From NCBI RefSeq assembly GCF_011074885.1, contig NC_054690.1, forward strand, positions 1,865,001-1,929,000: a DNA stretch of 64,000 bases, in the 5' to 3' direction. Both the position numbers and the translations under genes were made by a program. A model generated the notes under the pieces. The model had not been told where the DNA came from and searched no databases. It saw only the letters and a program-made list of their open reading frames with translations. This stretch comes from Brettanomyces bruxellensis. Taxonomy: Eukaryota > Ascomycota > Pichiomycetes > Pichiales > Pichiaceae. Positions 31,923 to 42,889 of the stretch are shown here, in pieces; positions within the stretch are counted from its first letter, which is position 1, and the number at the start of each line of letters is the position of its first letter.

Positions 31923-33854
31923 ATGGATTACAACTCGATAAATCAAACACTTCGAACACTGCGGAATCAACAGAGAAAGTTGGATATTGAAACAGGAATT
32001 CAGTATGTCACAACTTTAAAGCGTTCGATCCTGGGTAGCAGTGAGCTTGCTAAAGTTAGCTCATTGATTGTCTTAGCTAAGGCTATGCAATATTTACCGA
32101 AGTCCGATCGTCTCTTCTCATTATTTGATTCTAAACTTTTCAGTGCACTTTTCGGCGTTTTAGCAAAAGCCAACGTTGCTCCAGAACCTTACAATGCTGT
32201 TCTTGTGATCTGTACTTCATTTTTGACTGGATCATTGGCCAAGAACCGTACTGCAAGCATGTACGATTCTCTGCTCTGGACTATTTGCGAGAGCAACTCG
32301 ATTTTTGACAGTCTAGCATCTCATTTAAGCGACCAGAACGTTGGAGTGTCATCAACAATCTCTGATTTTATCTCGCAGATTCTTTATCGGAGTTTTCAGT
32401 TAGGAGATGCTTCAATAATTATACACGAGGTAAAATGCCTCATGGAATGCCATTTCTTTGATTCAATTTCCTCCTTACCGTATGATTTCAAGGCACACAT
32501 GGATTCAATACCTTCTCTTAAGAAGTCGTCTATGCTTATTTTGCATTTTTTGATAAATTCATCGCTAAAGTCGGATGTTTTCTCTCCTTTAACAAATGAG
32601 AGTATTATTTCGATGTCTCGAATGATGTCTGAATGCGGATCTGGTGAGGGGAAAACGTCTACTAGAGGAGAACAATCTGGATTGCATAATGCTTCCATTC
32701 AGAATGCTGCTACTGCAGACTATGTCAAAATTGGTCTTGACACTTCGACAGATCTCCCAAATTACATACAAAGTCATTTTACACCAGCCTGTGCATTGGA
32801 CCTGATTTACATGCTGAAAAGCCCTAACATGACATTCAAAAAGAATTTTTCTGAACACACAATGTTTGCAGATCAGCGTACATACTTCCCTTTGATGAGA
32901 TTTGCAATTGCTATCACGAATCAACTTGCAAGGATCGACACAGAAAGGTACCCTGGATTTTCTTTAGTGGTTCCATACTTTAACAGTGATTTGTACTATA
33001 GCTTTATGTCATGTGCATTAAAGTTTTGGATGCTCTCTAAGGCAGAGGATGATGATTTTGATCGTGTCCTAAAGCTAGTTCCAACACTTGTTTCTTATTG
33101 TGACAATATTCTACGTTCGCAACCGTATTATACGTTAAATGAACGTCTTTTGAAGCTTAAATATTCAGATCTTAAGAAGTTCCAGCTTAAGCAACTGGAA
33201 TCAGATAAGCTAACTTACTGGAGCAGTTCGTTGTTGAGCTTCAATAAGGAATTGAATAAGCAAGTGTTGGAATTTGTTAGAAATCAACGTTTCTTTGAGC
33301 TCTCTAAGGGTTCTTGGGTGTACATAAATAACCCTCTTGATTCACGACCTCAACAAGGAAAGCCAGTGTACTACTTTTTGACACTCTCTTCCAATAACAG
33401 ATCGCTTGTTTACAAGGAATTTACTAGAAAGCATGCACACCGACCAAATATTGATAAGGATGGTGCTATTATAGAATTTAAGAACGTTACCAGAGTTGAC
33501 TATAAGAAGAAGAATGAAGACTTTACTGCTCATAATTTAATTACGATATCGTCAAGGTTAAAGGTTAGCCAAATTAGTATGTATACCGACAAGGGATCAG
33601 TCTTTGACTTCTATGTTGACACCGAAGGTAAACTTTTCTCGTGGTTGGATGGCTTGAGAATGTTGATGGATGATAATTCGGCACTATCTAAAGATACCAC
33701 TAATCAAATAGACATTTTGAAAGATATTCGAACTAAGATCCAGCTTCTTGACTTGGAAGATTCTCAAGAAACTGAAAAACTTCGGCAGAAGCCGGTCCCA
33801 ACCTTCGAACCAGTGGAACTTCAGCAAATCGCCTCAGGTTTTTATTTTGAATAG
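31923..33854 (+). CDS. LMO1: ELMO-like protein Lmo1 (Dck1 partner)
   Basis: This 643-aa protein has an alpha-helical, armadillo-like N-terminal body and a C-terminal PH-type domain (residues about 450-590) with NQRFFELSKGSWVYINNP, VYYFLTLSSNNRSLVYKEF and FKNVTRVDYKK, then a Pro-rich end (RQKPVPTFEPVEL) as in ELMO proteins. In S. cerevisiae Lmo1 (YLL007C, about 665 aa) binds the DOCK-type exchange factor Dck1, acting on Rho5 in mitophagy and oxidative stress. It converges with DRS1, exactly as YLL007C does with YLL008W, which strengthens the call. The 3' ends are about 145 bp apart. Confidence 0.85.
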   Translation: MDYNSINQTLRTLRNQQRKLDIETGIQYVTTLKRSILGSSELAKVSSLIVLAKAMQYLPKSDRLFSLFDSKLFSALFGVLAKANVAPEPYNAVLVICTSFLTGSLAKNRTASMYDSLLWTICESNSIFDSLASHLSDQNVGVSSTISDFISQILYRSFQLGDASIIIHEVKCLMECHFFDSISSLPYDFKAHMDSIPSLKKSSMLILHFLINSSLKSDVFSPLTNESIISMSRMMSECGSGEGKTSTRGEQSGLHNASIQNAATADYVKIGLDTSTDLPNYIQSHFTPACALDLIYMLKSPNMTFKKNFSEHTMFADQRTYFPLMRFAIAITNQLARIDTERYPGFSLVVPYFNSDLYYSFMSCALKFWMLSKAEDDDFDRVLKLVPTLVSYCDNILRSQPYYTLNERLLKLKYSDLKKFQLKQLESDKLTYWSSSLLSFNKELNKQVLEFVRNQRFFELSKGSWVYINNPLDSRPQQGKPVYYFLTLSSNNRSLVYKEFTRKHAHRPNIDKDGAIIEFKNVTRVDYKKKNEDFTAHNLITISSRLKVSQISMYTDKGSVFDFYVDTEGKLFSWLDGLRMLMDDNSALSKDTTNQIDILKDIRTKIQLLDLEDSQETEKLRQKPVPTFEPVELQQIASGFYFE

Positions 33855-33998
33855 TCTATTTTTTTTTTTTTATCTTGCTATTATTATAAATTACATTCGC
33901 AGCTTAATGTATTGTTTCGGGTCTATTTCAAACAGGTGTTTGCATTTTCCATGAATTTTTATTACTACCGAGTCAGTATCTCCAAAAATTTATATGTC

Positions 33999-36467
33999 TT
34001 AATTCTGTGCCTGCTTCTGCTTTCTCTTGTAAGCCATGCGTGCTCTCTTTTTATGTTTCTTCTCAGTAATTTCCTTTCTCTTACGCCGACCACTTTGATC
34101 GTCCATTCTGTCCTTTCTTGTTTTTTTGTAGCTCCTTGCCTTACCTAAGTTCGCCGTCTCCTCAACCTTTCTCTTTCTGGAGTTCGGACCCTTCTTTATT
34201 TTACCAAGAGCAGAGACAACTTTGTCATGCTTTTTCTCTTGCTCAGTCTGAAACCAGGTTCTTTTCGGACGAGCCTCTATTTCATCCTTATATTTCAGCA
34301 TATTCTCACCCTTCTTCAATTCCATTTCGGCCTGCAATAACTCCTTCTCGGCCTTTTCTTCACTTAAAACATCATCAACATCATCCTTTTTTGTTTCTAT
34401 GATAGAGTTTATCTTTGAAACTTCAGCCCAATCAACTTTCCTACTCACAGCTTTTCCAGTGTGTGAACTTTCAATCTGCTTGATCGACTCTTTAACAATA
34501 TGACGTTCTCTCTTACTTTCTCCCACAAATGATATAGACTTACCATCTCTTCCAGCTCTAGCGGTTCTACCAACTCTATGTAAATATATCTCATGATTCT
34601 TTGGCATATCATAATTAATAACAACTTCGATCTTTGGAATATCCAACCCTCTGGATGCCAAGTCAGTGCAAATAAGAATTGGCACCGTCAACTTTTTAAA
34701 TGCTGTTATACTATCCAAACGCTGTTCTTGAGACAAAGCACCATGTAATTCCGAGACTTTAAGACCCAAGAGTCCCATAACAATACGAAGTCTATGTGCC
34801 AGAGTTTTTGTTGCCACAAAAACAATAATTCTGCTTTGATTGTTAGAATCCAATTTGGCAAGGACATCATATAATAGGGCAGATTTGAGCCCATCTCTCT
34901 TTCTAATTCTCACAAACTCCTGAAGCAAACCAGAAGCAGCAGCCTTAGGAGGGTCAATCATGATTCTGGCAGGCTTTTGAAGTGAAAGCTGAATTAAATC
35001 ACTGATGTTAGAGTTCATGGTGGCTGAAAACAACATAGTTTGTCTCTTTTGAGGAAGGAGTTGAAGAATCTCTGTAATTTCAGCGTGAAATCCTTCTTCC
35101 AACATACGATCTGCTTCATCCAAAACCATAATTTCGACATTATCAACACTAAAAGAGGGTGAATTTCTCACATGATCAATAAAACGACCAGGTGTGGCAA
35201 TGACAATATCCGGTCTCTTCTTAAGCTCTAATTCTTGCTTCCTAAGACTTAAACCACCAACTGCCATTCCAATGGTAATTCCACTAACAAATTGCGATAT
35301 TCTCCTTGCGACGTCCGCAACCTGAATTGCTAATTCTCTTGTCGGAGCCATAATGACCACTCTGGTAGATGCAACATGTGCCGGCTTATAAAGAAGTCTT
35401 TCTATTATAGGAATCAAATATGCAGCCGTTTTACCAGAACCGGTTTGGGCACCGGCAACAACATCCTTACCCATTAATGCAATAGGAATTGCTGCACTCT
35501 GAACTGGGGTTGGCCGTGTGTATCCAAGCGTAGACAAACCCTTAAGAACAGGCCTTGATAAATTTAGAGATTGAAAATCTTTGAAGAGTGACTTCTTTGC
35601 TTCTTCACCAACTTTATTGTCGTAGAATCTTTCGATGGCTTCTGCGGAATCTACTTGTTTTTCCTCCTCATCTTCATCTTCATCTTCATTTTCCTCAACA
35701 CCCTCCGATTTACTATCATCGTCATTTTGTGATTGGTTCTTCGAATCTATCTTTGTATCGATATCATCTAACTTTTCTTTTATAAAATCATTCTTGACGG
35801 TAATATCTTCCTTACCTGACTTATCAACTGTATCATTATTTGAAACCTTTTCACCAACACCCATTCCAAAGCCATCAAGTGCAAGTTCATCATCATCATT
35901 ATCATCATCATCATCATCATCATCATCATTATCATCATCATCATCATCATTACCACCATCATCATCAGACAGAGATGAATTTGTAGTAGCACCTTTGTTT
36001 TCCTCTATATCCTTACCAGAACTATTTTTTTCAATATTGTCATCGTTAGCATCTTTACTTTCTTTATCAGGCTCATCACTGATTTGCAATTTTCCACTTA
36101 ATCCACCTTTTCTTTTTATAATTCCATCTAAGTCGACATCCTTTCTCTTTTGAAATGATTCTTCTTTTTCTTCTGCAGTAAAATTCCAACCCTGAAAACC
36201 TTCTGTATCTAAATCGTCTCCCATATCAAAGACAAAATCCGGATTCATCATATTTTCATCATCTTTAGTAGAAGTATTTGATTTACCTTTCTTGCTATTA
36301 CTCCCAGACAGGGATGTACTTTCTGCTTCGATAACTTTTGCTTTTTCCTCGGTATTCTTAGAAACCTCATCTTCTTCATCAAGATCCGGAATATCTTCGG
36401 TTTCACTATCCGATATGGTAGGAATAAAGTCCAAGTTTTTAAACTTGTTGTTAATACTCTTTGCCAT
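33999..36467 (-). CDS. DRS1: DEAD-box ATP-dependent RNA helicase Drs1
   Basis: This 822-aa nucleolar helicase acts in 60S ribosomal subunit assembly. The Q-motif region ([13 protein letters not shown]) precedes Walker A AQTGSGKT at about residue 340; then PTRELA, TPGR, DEAD (about 449), SAT, and [13 protein letters not shown] (about 630). Before the core is a roughly 290-residue acidic region with an Asp run coded by a TCA/GAT repeat (35886-35955 on plus). The C-terminus is strongly basic. The N-terminal [17 protein letters not shown] block is characteristic of Drs1. Neighbour LMO1 is convergent, as in S. cerevisiae. Confidence 0.95.
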   Translation of the reverse strand: MAKSINNKFKNLDFIPTISDSETEDIPDLDEEDEVSKNTEEKAKVIEAESTSLSGSNSKKGKSNTSTKDDENMMNPDFVFDMGDDLDTEGFQGWNFTAEEKEESFQKRKDVDLDGIIKRKGGLSGKLQISDEPDKESKDANDDNIEKNSSGKDIEENKGATTNSSLSDDDGGNDDDDDDNDDDDDDDDDNDDDELALDGFGMGVGEKVSNNDTVDKSGKEDITVKNDFIKEKLDDIDTKIDSKNQSQNDDDSKSEGVEENEDEDEDEEEKQVDSAEAIERFYDNKVGEEAKKSLFKDFQSLNLSRPVLKGLSTLGYTRPTPVQSAAIPIALMGKDVVAGAQTGSGKTAAYLIPIIERLLYKPAHVASTRVVIMAPTRELAIQVADVARRISQFVSGITIGMAVGGLSLRKQELELKKRPDIVIATPGRFIDHVRNSPSFSVDNVEIMVLDEADRMLEEGFHAEITEILQLLPQKRQTMLFSATMNSNISDLIQLSLQKPARIMIDPPKAAASGLLQEFVRIRKRDGLKSALLYDVLAKLDSNNQSRIIVFVATKTLAHRLRIVMGLLGLKVSELHGALSQEQRLDSITAFKKLTVPILICTDLASRGLDIPKIEVVINYDMPKNHEIYLHRVGRTARAGRDGKSISFVGESKRERHIVKESIKQIESSHTGKAVSRKVDWAEVSKINSIIETKKDDVDDVLSEEKAEKELLQAEMELKKGENMLKYKDEIEARPKRTWFQTEQEKKHDKVVSALGKIKKGPNSRKRKVEETANLGKARSYKKTRKDRMDDQSGRRKRKEITEKKHKKRARMAYKRKQKQAQN

Positions 36468-37140
36468 TTCAATGATGATTATCGTTTAATTTTTTATGGA
36501 AGGATCACCTCTTTGATCACAGAGCATTATACCAAGCTGTATGGCTTTATAAACTTCTTGTAGCATCCTGGTAATGAAATTTTCAGCATGATAAGAAGAA
36601 AATTTTCACCCAGAAAAATTTTTACATAGCCACCAAATTTTTACACCGCCACAGACATTTGAGGGATGAAATACTTTGGTAAAAAAAGTGGTTGAGCGGA
36701 CTGTATTATGCGGGGAGGGAGGAAGGAATAACGGATGCGAGAAAAAAAAGAGGACACGTAAATACTTCTGAACAAAATAAACCTACCTGATTGATGCACA
36801 AATTGGAACGAGTTTGTTTAGAAGGGTCAGAGAGGGATTTCCTGAAAATTACAATGTCTTCACCCATATAGCCCACAGATTCCCTACGAATGTTACAATT
36901 TAACAATGTATATATAAGTTATACATTCCCTGTAGTATTGAAACAACTTTAAATATTTGTAACAGAAGTACGCAGCAGCTGCACAAAATTCTCTCACAAA
37001 AACCTGTTCAGAATGCTGAGGGTCGTCGGTCGTTCATGTTTACAACTCACAATAGGCGATTTTCTGATGTAGAACACTAATTACTAGACAGAGAACAAGT
37101 AAACAATTAGTATGTTCTAACTACGCCAAATATATTTTGG

Positions 37141-37149
37141 GGTGGCAAA
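37141..37149 (+). promoter_or_regulatory. PACE-like site (GGTGGCAAA)
   Basis: This is an exact match to the proteasome-associated control element bound by Rpn4 in S. cerevisiae. It lies 600 bp upstream of KAR2 and 675 bp upstream of DRS1. A 9-mer can occur by chance, so function is only suggested. Confidence 0.35.
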
Positions 37150-37270
37150 TAGTACAACTGTAAATTTAAGGTGGAGCCAGATGAAATCATAATGATTTAT
37201 TGTTAATTTTTTTTTTCTCACTGTATCTCATCTCCATACTTCCTGGTAAAGCCATGCATGTGGTTGATGG

Positions 37271-37278
37271 AGCGTGTC
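37271..37278 (+). promoter_or_regulatory. Candidate unfolded-protein response element upstream of KAR2
   Basis: AGCGTGTC is identical to the heart of the S. cerevisiae KAR2 UPRE bound by Hac1, followed here by AGAAA where the yeast site has GAAA. It is on the coding strand 150 bp before the TATA box and about 470 bp before the KAR2 ATG. Confidence 0.45.
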
Positions 37279-37420
37279 AGAAAAATAGAGAAAGTCGAAG
37301 AAAAAAAAATTACCGGGTAAAAAATAGATGACAATTGTACAAATCTGGGTCCTATTGTCCGGTAAGAGGAATACAAAACGAAAACTCGCGTCTCTGAAAA
37401 TTATGGACACATGCGTAAGT

Positions 37421-37428
37421 ATATAAAT
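37421..37428 (+). promoter_or_regulatory. TATA box of KAR2
   Basis: TATATAAA lies 322 bp before the KAR2 start codon, which implies a long leader. It is the only strong TATA box in the upstream region on this strand. Confidence 0.5.
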
Positions 37429-37749
37429 GCGACGACTCCGTTCATTCGTTTGATCTTTCCAAGTGCACATCTGCTTTACTTATAAAAGCTACGTTTCATT
37501 TTTTTTTGCTTAGTTCTATAACCTATCACTATTATTTCTTTTTTACTTAGTTTCTTGTTCTTGCACCAATCACATTAGAACAAACAAACGGTTAATTGGG
37601 ATAAAAGGCTTCTTGAAGGAATCCGATTTTTATAGTGGTTTGAATTCAAGTACTTATTTTCATTTTTCTTTTGTTTGAGCTTCGCATATTCAGCTTTAAG
37701 AACAGAGTAAAACCGAATATAGGGAACACATCGAGGCATATACAAAATC

Positions 37750-39783
37750 ATGTTAAAGCGTTCGACCGCTTCGATTGCAGCCATTTTGCTGTACGCTGTG
37801 CTTCTCCTAGTGCTTCCATTCACAGGTGGAAAGTCACTTGTCAGTGCAGATAAAGAGGCAGAAGATTACGGAACAGTGATTGGAATTGATTTGGGTACGA
37901 CTTATTCGTGTGTGGGTGTGATGAAGTCAGGAAGAGTTGAAATTCTTGCCAACGATCAAGGTAACAGAATCACCCCTTCGTATGTCGCATTTTCTGAAGG
38001 TGAAAGACTTGTTGGTGAGGCTGCGAAGAATCAGGCTGCTTCTAACACAAACAACACTGTTTACGATATTAAGCGTTTGATGGGAAGAAGATTTACCGAT
38101 AAGGCAACTCAAAGGGAACTTAAACGGATGCCTTACAAGGTGGTAGACAAGAAAGGACGTCCAGCCATTCAAGTTGCAGTTAATGACAAGGAAGAGTTTT
38201 TCACCCCTGAGCAAATCTCGGCTCTCATCTTAGGTAAGATGAAGCAGATTGCTGAGGATTACTTAGGAAAGAAAGTCACCCATGCGGTCGTTACTGTCCC
38301 TGCATATTTCAATGATGCTCAAAGACAGGCCACCAAAGATGCCGGTACAATTGCAGGCTTGAATGTTCTCAGAATTGTGAACGAGCCTACCGCTGCTGCT
38401 ATTGCTTATGGTTTGGATAAGGGTGATGAAGAGAAACAGATCATTGTTTACGACTTGGGTGGAGGAACTTTTGATGTTTCTCTTCTGTCGATTGCCGGTG
38501 GAGCCTTTGAAGTTTTGGCCACTGCAGGTGATACTCACTTGGGTGGTGAGGACTTTGACTACCGTGTTACAAGACACCTTGCCAAATTGTTCAAGAAGAA
38601 GCATGAAATTGATATTAGTAAGAACGCCAGGGCTATATCTAGATTAAAGAGAGAGGTCGAGAAGGCTAAGAGAACGTTATCGTCGCAGATGTCGACCAGA
38701 ATTGAAATTGACTCTTTTGTTGATGGTATTGACTTCTCTGAAACGTTGACTAGAGCCAAGTTTGAGGAATTGAACATCGATCTTTTCAAGAAGACATTGA
38801 AGCCAGTCCGCCAGGTGTTGAAGGATGCCAAGGTTAAGGAGTCCGAAATTGATGATGTTGTTTTGGTTGGTGGTTCCACACGTATCCCAAAGGTTCAGGA
38901 ACTTCTCGAGGACTTCTTTAAAGGAAAGAAGGTTTCCAAGAGCATCAACCCAGATGAAGCTGTCGCCTACGGTGCAGCTGTTCAGGCAGGTGTCCTTTCT
39001 GGTGAGGAGGGTGTCGAGGATATTGTCTTGATTGATGTGAACCCATTAACCTTAGGTATCGAAACCTCGGGTGGTGTTATGACAACTTTGATCAAGAGAA
39101 ACACGCCTATCCCAACAAAGAAGTCTCAGATCTTCTCCACAGCTGTGGATAACCAGCCAACTGTTCTTATCCAGGTTTACGAGGGAGAAAGAGCAATGGC
39201 CCGTAAGAATAACTTGTTAGGAAAGTTTGAGCTCAACGGCATTCCACCAGCTCCAAGAGGTGTCCCTCAGATTGAGGTGACCTTTACTTTGGACTCGAAC
39301 GGAATCTTGAAGGTTTCTGCCGTCGACAAGGGAACTGGTAAGTCGAACTCCATCACAATCACCAACGATAAGAACCGTTTATCAAAGGAAGAGATTGATA
39401 AGATGGTGGAAGAGGGTGAGAAGTTTGCTGAAGAGGACAAGGAGACAAGGGAGACAATTGAGAGCAGAAATGCCCTCGAGAATTACGCCCACTCCTTGAA
39501 GAACCAGATTAGTGACGAGAACGGATTCGGCTCGAAAATTTCTGATGAAGACAAGGAGACTCTTCAGGATGCTGTCAATGAAGCTCTTGAGTGGATTGAT
39601 GACAACGGGGAAGATGCATCTAAGGAGGACTTTGATGAGCAGAAGGAGAAGTTGAGCAAGATTGCTTACCCAATAACTTCTAAACTTTACGGAGGTGCAG
39701 AAGGTGATGCAGGTGAGGCTTATCAGGCCGATGAAGATGCTGATGAAGATGAGGACGACGATTGGGATCATGATGAGTTGTAA
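37750..39783 (+). CDS. KAR2: ER Hsp70 chaperone BiP/Kar2
   Basis: This is a 677-aa protein. Residues 1-33 are a signal peptide (basic start, [12 protein letters not shown] core, probable cleavage after VSA). The Hsp70 ATPase domain starts with [10 protein letters not shown] (45-54) and includes [33 protein letters not shown] and [11 protein letters not shown]. The substrate domain follows, with [14 protein letters not shown]. The protein ends in HDEL, the yeast ER-retrieval signal. BiP binds unfolded proteins in the ER lumen, drives translocation and tunes the unfolded-protein response. A CTG codon at 38485-38487 encodes the invariant Leu of DVSLLSI, so CUG is Leu in this organism. It is transcribed divergently from DRS1. 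Confidence 0.98.
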   Translation: MLKRSTASIAAILLYAVLLLVLPFTGGKSLVSADKEAEDYGTVIGIDLGTTYSCVGVMKSGRVEILANDQGNRITPSYVAFSEGERLVGEAAKNQAASNTNNTVYDIKRLMGRRFTDKATQRELKRMPYKVVDKKGRPAIQVAVNDKEEFFTPEQISALILGKMKQIAEDYLGKKVTHAVVTVPAYFNDAQRQATKDAGTIAGLNVLRIVNEPTAAAIAYGLDKGDEEKQIIVYDLGGGTFDVSLLSIAGGAFEVLATAGDTHLGGEDFDYRVTRHLAKLFKKKHEIDISKNARAISRLKREVEKAKRTLSSQMSTRIEIDSFVDGIDFSETLTRAKFEELNIDLFKKTLKPVRQVLKDAKVKESEIDDVVLVGGSTRIPKVQELLEDFFKGKKVSKSINPDEAVAYGAAVQAGVLSGEEGVEDIVLIDVNPLTLGIETSGGVMTTLIKRNTPIPTKKSQIFSTAVDNQPTVLIQVYEGERAMARKNNLLGKFELNGIPPAPRGVPQIEVTFTLDSNGILKVSAVDKGTGKSNSITITNDKNRLSKEEIDKMVEEGEKFAEEDKETRETIESRNALENYAHSLKNQISDENGFGSKISDEDKETLQDAVNEALEWIDDNGEDASKEDFDEQKEKLSKIAYPITSKLYGGAEGDAGEAYQADEDADEDEDDDWDHDEL

Positions 39784-40607
39784 GCGGAACAAATAATAAA
39801 AGCGCAGAGTGTGTTGTACTTATATAAAAACATGGGCGATACTAGTGATTGCCATGGTGCTTTTTTTTAGTATGTAAAAAAAAGAGATGGGGGACCTACA
39901 TTCTAATCTGCTTGTTTTTTCTTTCAATTTTTAGGAATAATCTATCAGAAAATTTAAAACTCTTGTTGATATTATGTAAAATAGGCCAAAGTTGACCTTA
40001 CAGACAAAAGAGAACTTTGTTTGGTGCTGTATGTGTATGACATGGGAAATCCTCACTTACCTTCAAACGGAAAGTGCTGCATTGACAGAAGAAAAAGCGT
40101 GAGTAAAAAATGATACAATGATCTGAATTCTATAGAAAAAGAATATTTGGGTGGGAGAAATGACTTTTTTTTTTCTTTTCTGCAAGATTCGCAAGCGTTA
40201 TTTTTCGTGGGGAAAGACAAGGCAACAAAAAAGAATTCGGATTAGGGTTGGTTTGGCACAAGAAATGAATCAGAATTTGCTGAAAAAAAAATTGAATAAA
40301 AAAATAAAAAGAGGTAGGGTCCCCATGATTGAGCATGTAGAGGGGTGCAGGACCGAACTTTACTTCTCCAAAATTTGTATTCGTTCATGAGTAAGTATAC
40401 AGAAATCTTGATATATAGTCAAACAATACATAATAATTAGATCAATAAGACAATATTTGACCTGTTCTTGGCCGGTACACGTGGCAAAAAGTACACTGAT
40501 CAGTAATAAATACACATATCTTAATCAAGGCCACTTCCTACTTTACACTTATAATTTTGAAAGTCTCTGTCTCAGAACTACAGACAACACATTTTAATAT
40601 ATAGACA
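39784..40607. other. Intergenic, KAR2 to cyclin-like gene
   Basis: This 824-bp spacer has A/T runs (for example 39860-39867 and 40165-40176) and no plausible gene. A CACGTG palindrome sits at 40478-40483 and likely belongs to the downstream promoter. Confidence 0.5.
40478..40483. promoter_or_regulatory. CACGTG E-box upstream of cyclin-like gene
   Basis: CACGTG is the core site of basic helix-loop-helix factors such as Pho4 and Cbf1. It lies 125 bp before the ATG at 40608 and continues as CACGTGGCAAA, overlapping a one-mismatch PACE. The cyclin-like product makes a phosphate-pathway link tempting, but this is inference. Confidence 0.4.
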
Positions 40608-41915
40608 ATGCAACAACAGGAGGAGATAGTGGTACGACTTAAACCACAAAAACCTACATTTACCGATGATGCCGATGACTTGAGGAGTGAAACTAAAAAC
40701 AAAAATGCGGGGGAGTGTGTGGAACGTTTTCAACCTGGCGATAACATAGATGACTTAAACGGAAAAGAAAGTGAAGAAGTTGTGATGCAGAATAATGGGG
40801 TAGATACAAATACATGGGGGATCCTATCAGCTTCACAAAAAAATACAAATACAACTAACAGCAAAGGGAACAGTCACAGTCATAAACCACGTCCGCCACC
40901 TATTTCAAGTGTGGATATAGATAATCTAATGCTAAAAGAAATAAATGAGCTTGTAAGTCTATCCGATTTGGAGCCTATTGCATCTATGGCTATTTTTCAA
41001 AGACTTGTCGATGATCTCATGGAATTATATAGAATAATTGAAGAGAATCCAAAAAAAAGCATTGATTTAAGATCGCTAATTTTTAAGGGAATGGGTGATA
41101 TACTTGTTGATCGTCAGGAAATGAAAAAAGAAGTCAAAAAATTTAAAGCAAACGGACCTTCAGAACCTCTTGACAATATAGAGCTGAAAAATCCATTTCC
41201 TGTTATGCTCAAGGAAGATATGATGAAAATGGCAGATGCCCACAAACAACAGCATCATAACTTCGTACAGAAATTGAAGAGCAGGTCAAATGAACGGCTC
41301 GAAATTCCACTCAAGCAAAACTCGAAAATCGACTCGAACTTTGATGAATTAGCCAATATGAGTCTTGATTCCGATGATTTCAAGAAGGTGTCGGGATGCT
41401 ATCATATAAATATTGACGCCAAATTACATGAAGAACTTTGTTCGAAGTTTTATCTCAAGAAATCTCCTCCTATGAGCGTTACGAAATATTTAGAACGTGT
41501 CAACAGGCTTCTTTGTCCTTCTACGGCTTCTTTACTTACTGCAGCATATTTTCTATTCAACACAGTGTTTAATCTTAAACCTAGTAATATGACTTGTGTT
41601 GTCCCATTAGAGGCCCCTCCAGAAGACGAGGGAGAAATTCAGATGAGTCCGGTTAATAGCCGAAATATATTTCGTCTCATCTTAGGCTGTTTGAGACTGT
41701 CATTAAAGCTCATTGAGGATAAAAATTACAAACAGCGGTATTATTGTAAGGTTGTTGGAATGCAAAATATGCCTGAAATGCTAAGGTTGGAACTTGCGGA
41801 AATGTTTATGCTGGATTCCCATTTGTTTATTAATCAGTACGTCTTAACGAGATTTATATTCCAGTTTAAAGTGTTTGATCACAATGTTCGCTTGTTGTTT
41901 GCATCGATGAAATAA
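40608..41915 (+). CDS. Pho80-like cyclin (Pcl family) candidate
   Basis: This 435-aa protein has a C-terminal cyclin-like domain, roughly residues 285-425: SPPMSVTKYLERVNRLLCPS, then a helix FNTVFNLKPS, then SRNIFRLILGCLRLSLKLIED, NYKQRYYCKVVGMQNMPEMLRLELAEMF. The pattern of PxSxxxYLxR followed by the YxKVxGMxxxEMxxLE segment fits the Pho80/Pcl cyclin family, which activates the CDK Pho85. The first 280 residues are polar with one helical part (FQRLVDDLMELYRIIEENP). I cannot assign a specific orthologue. It is in tandem after KAR2 and convergent with NMD4. Confidence 0.6.
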   Translation: MQQQEEIVVRLKPQKPTFTDDADDLRSETKNKNAGECVERFQPGDNIDDLNGKESEEVVMQNNGVDTNTWGILSASQKNTNTTNSKGNSHSHKPRPPPISSVDIDNLMLKEINELVSLSDLEPIASMAIFQRLVDDLMELYRIIEENPKKSIDLRSLIFKGMGDILVDRQEMKKEVKKFKANGPSEPLDNIELKNPFPVMLKEDMMKMADAHKQQHHNFVQKLKSRSNERLEIPLKQNSKIDSNFDELANMSLDSDDFKKVSGCYHINIDAKLHEELCSKFYLKKSPPMSVTKYLERVNRLLCPSTASLLTAAYFLFNTVFNLKPSNMTCVVPLEAPPEDEGEIQMSPVNSRNIFRLILGCLRLSLKLIEDKNYKQRYYCKVVGMQNMPEMLRLELAEMFMLDSHLFINQYVLTRFIFQFKVFDHNVRLLFASMK

Positions 41916-42889
41916 CATTATATAAATTTATAATTAAAAAAAAAGAGAAACAATCTGTGAAAAAAACTACTAGTCGGATACAGCATAATCCTTTTTCCAC
42001 ATTTGTAACAAGAAGAAGCGGGAAGCCCTTTCATTATTTGCATAATTACGTAAGTGCTAACCCTTAATATGGTTGAGTGTGGTTGAATGGTACGAAATTC
42101 TTGACAAAATTTTTGGGAAAAATTTTTCGTGCCAATACTATCTATATAAGGAGAGTTATTCCTGTAGCTATCTTCATAACTAAATCATACTTGTTATTTA
42201 TGACAAGCCTATTTAATTACCTAACTATCTCGGTATGAAAATTTAGGAGTAAACAGTATTGATTGAATAACAACGTGGTAGTGACTATGTTTATTCAGTC
42301 GGTTTCTGTGTATAGCCAAAACTTCAATTCTTTTTTTGCAAAGATCTACATGATGACACAATATATTTTATACTTTTCTTTCTGGCATCTCTAATGTTAG
42401 GGCATCAAATTGATGTTCAATGAATACAACCATTGACTTTGTCTGAAATATCTTTGCAAACTAGAGGAGATGTTGGAAATAGCTGGAAGAATGACTCCTA
42501 TCTTACATTTTAAGTAGAAGTTGTAGATTTTGTGAGGGAACTTGTGATAAGCATGTATTGTTGTAAGACATATCTTATTATATATGATATTTGTTGTAGT
42601 TAAATACCGCAGTTCTACTAAAAGACAAGTTATACTCAAAAACAGTCCATAGTCTTCAACAGTTCGCAACCTCCCAGAAAAGTAAAAAACACAGCTAATG
42701 GTTTAAGCTGGTGTAGTCTGTTGACTATGCAGATAGATTTCAGAATTCTGGAAATGCGGAAGAAGGAAAAAATATCGACACAAGGTATGCCGCTATATTC
42801 TGTAAATTGTTCCTTTTCCCGTTGACAAAAATATTTGATTGGTTCAATTGTTTCACAAGACCACAGATAGTCTGTGATCCTAGATAAAA
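41916..42889. other. Intergenic, cyclin-like gene and NMD4 3' ends
   Basis: This is a 974-bp convergent spacer, unusually long for two 3' ends. A TATATAAGG box lies at about 42145. Two minus-strand open frames (about 42397-42669 and 42636-42902) lack convincing features. It may hide a short transcript, but I see none that is supportable. Confidence 0.4.

Larger units (their letters stand above)
36468..37749. other. Divergent promoter region, DRS1 and KAR2
   Basis: This 1.28-kb spacer separates two outward-facing genes. It contains a GGTGGCAAA site (37141-37149), an AGCGTGTC site (37271-37278), a TATATAAA box (37421-37428) and T-rich tracts around 37207 and 37499-37507. The long spacer fits a highly regulated KAR2. 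No ORF within it looks real. Confidence 0.6.

Noticed and set aside
35635..36153. 172-codon Ser-rich frame on plus within DRS1
   Set aside because: It is the shadow of the acidic Asp/Glu-coding repeat of DRS1 on the other strand; the same applies to the 210-codon minus frame in TAF7 (47054-47686).
37608..37620. Heat-shock element near KAR2 (CTTCTTGAAGGAA)
   Set aside because: Only one proper inverted TTCnnGAA unit with misplaced third repeat, and it lies downstream of the TATA box, probably in the leader.
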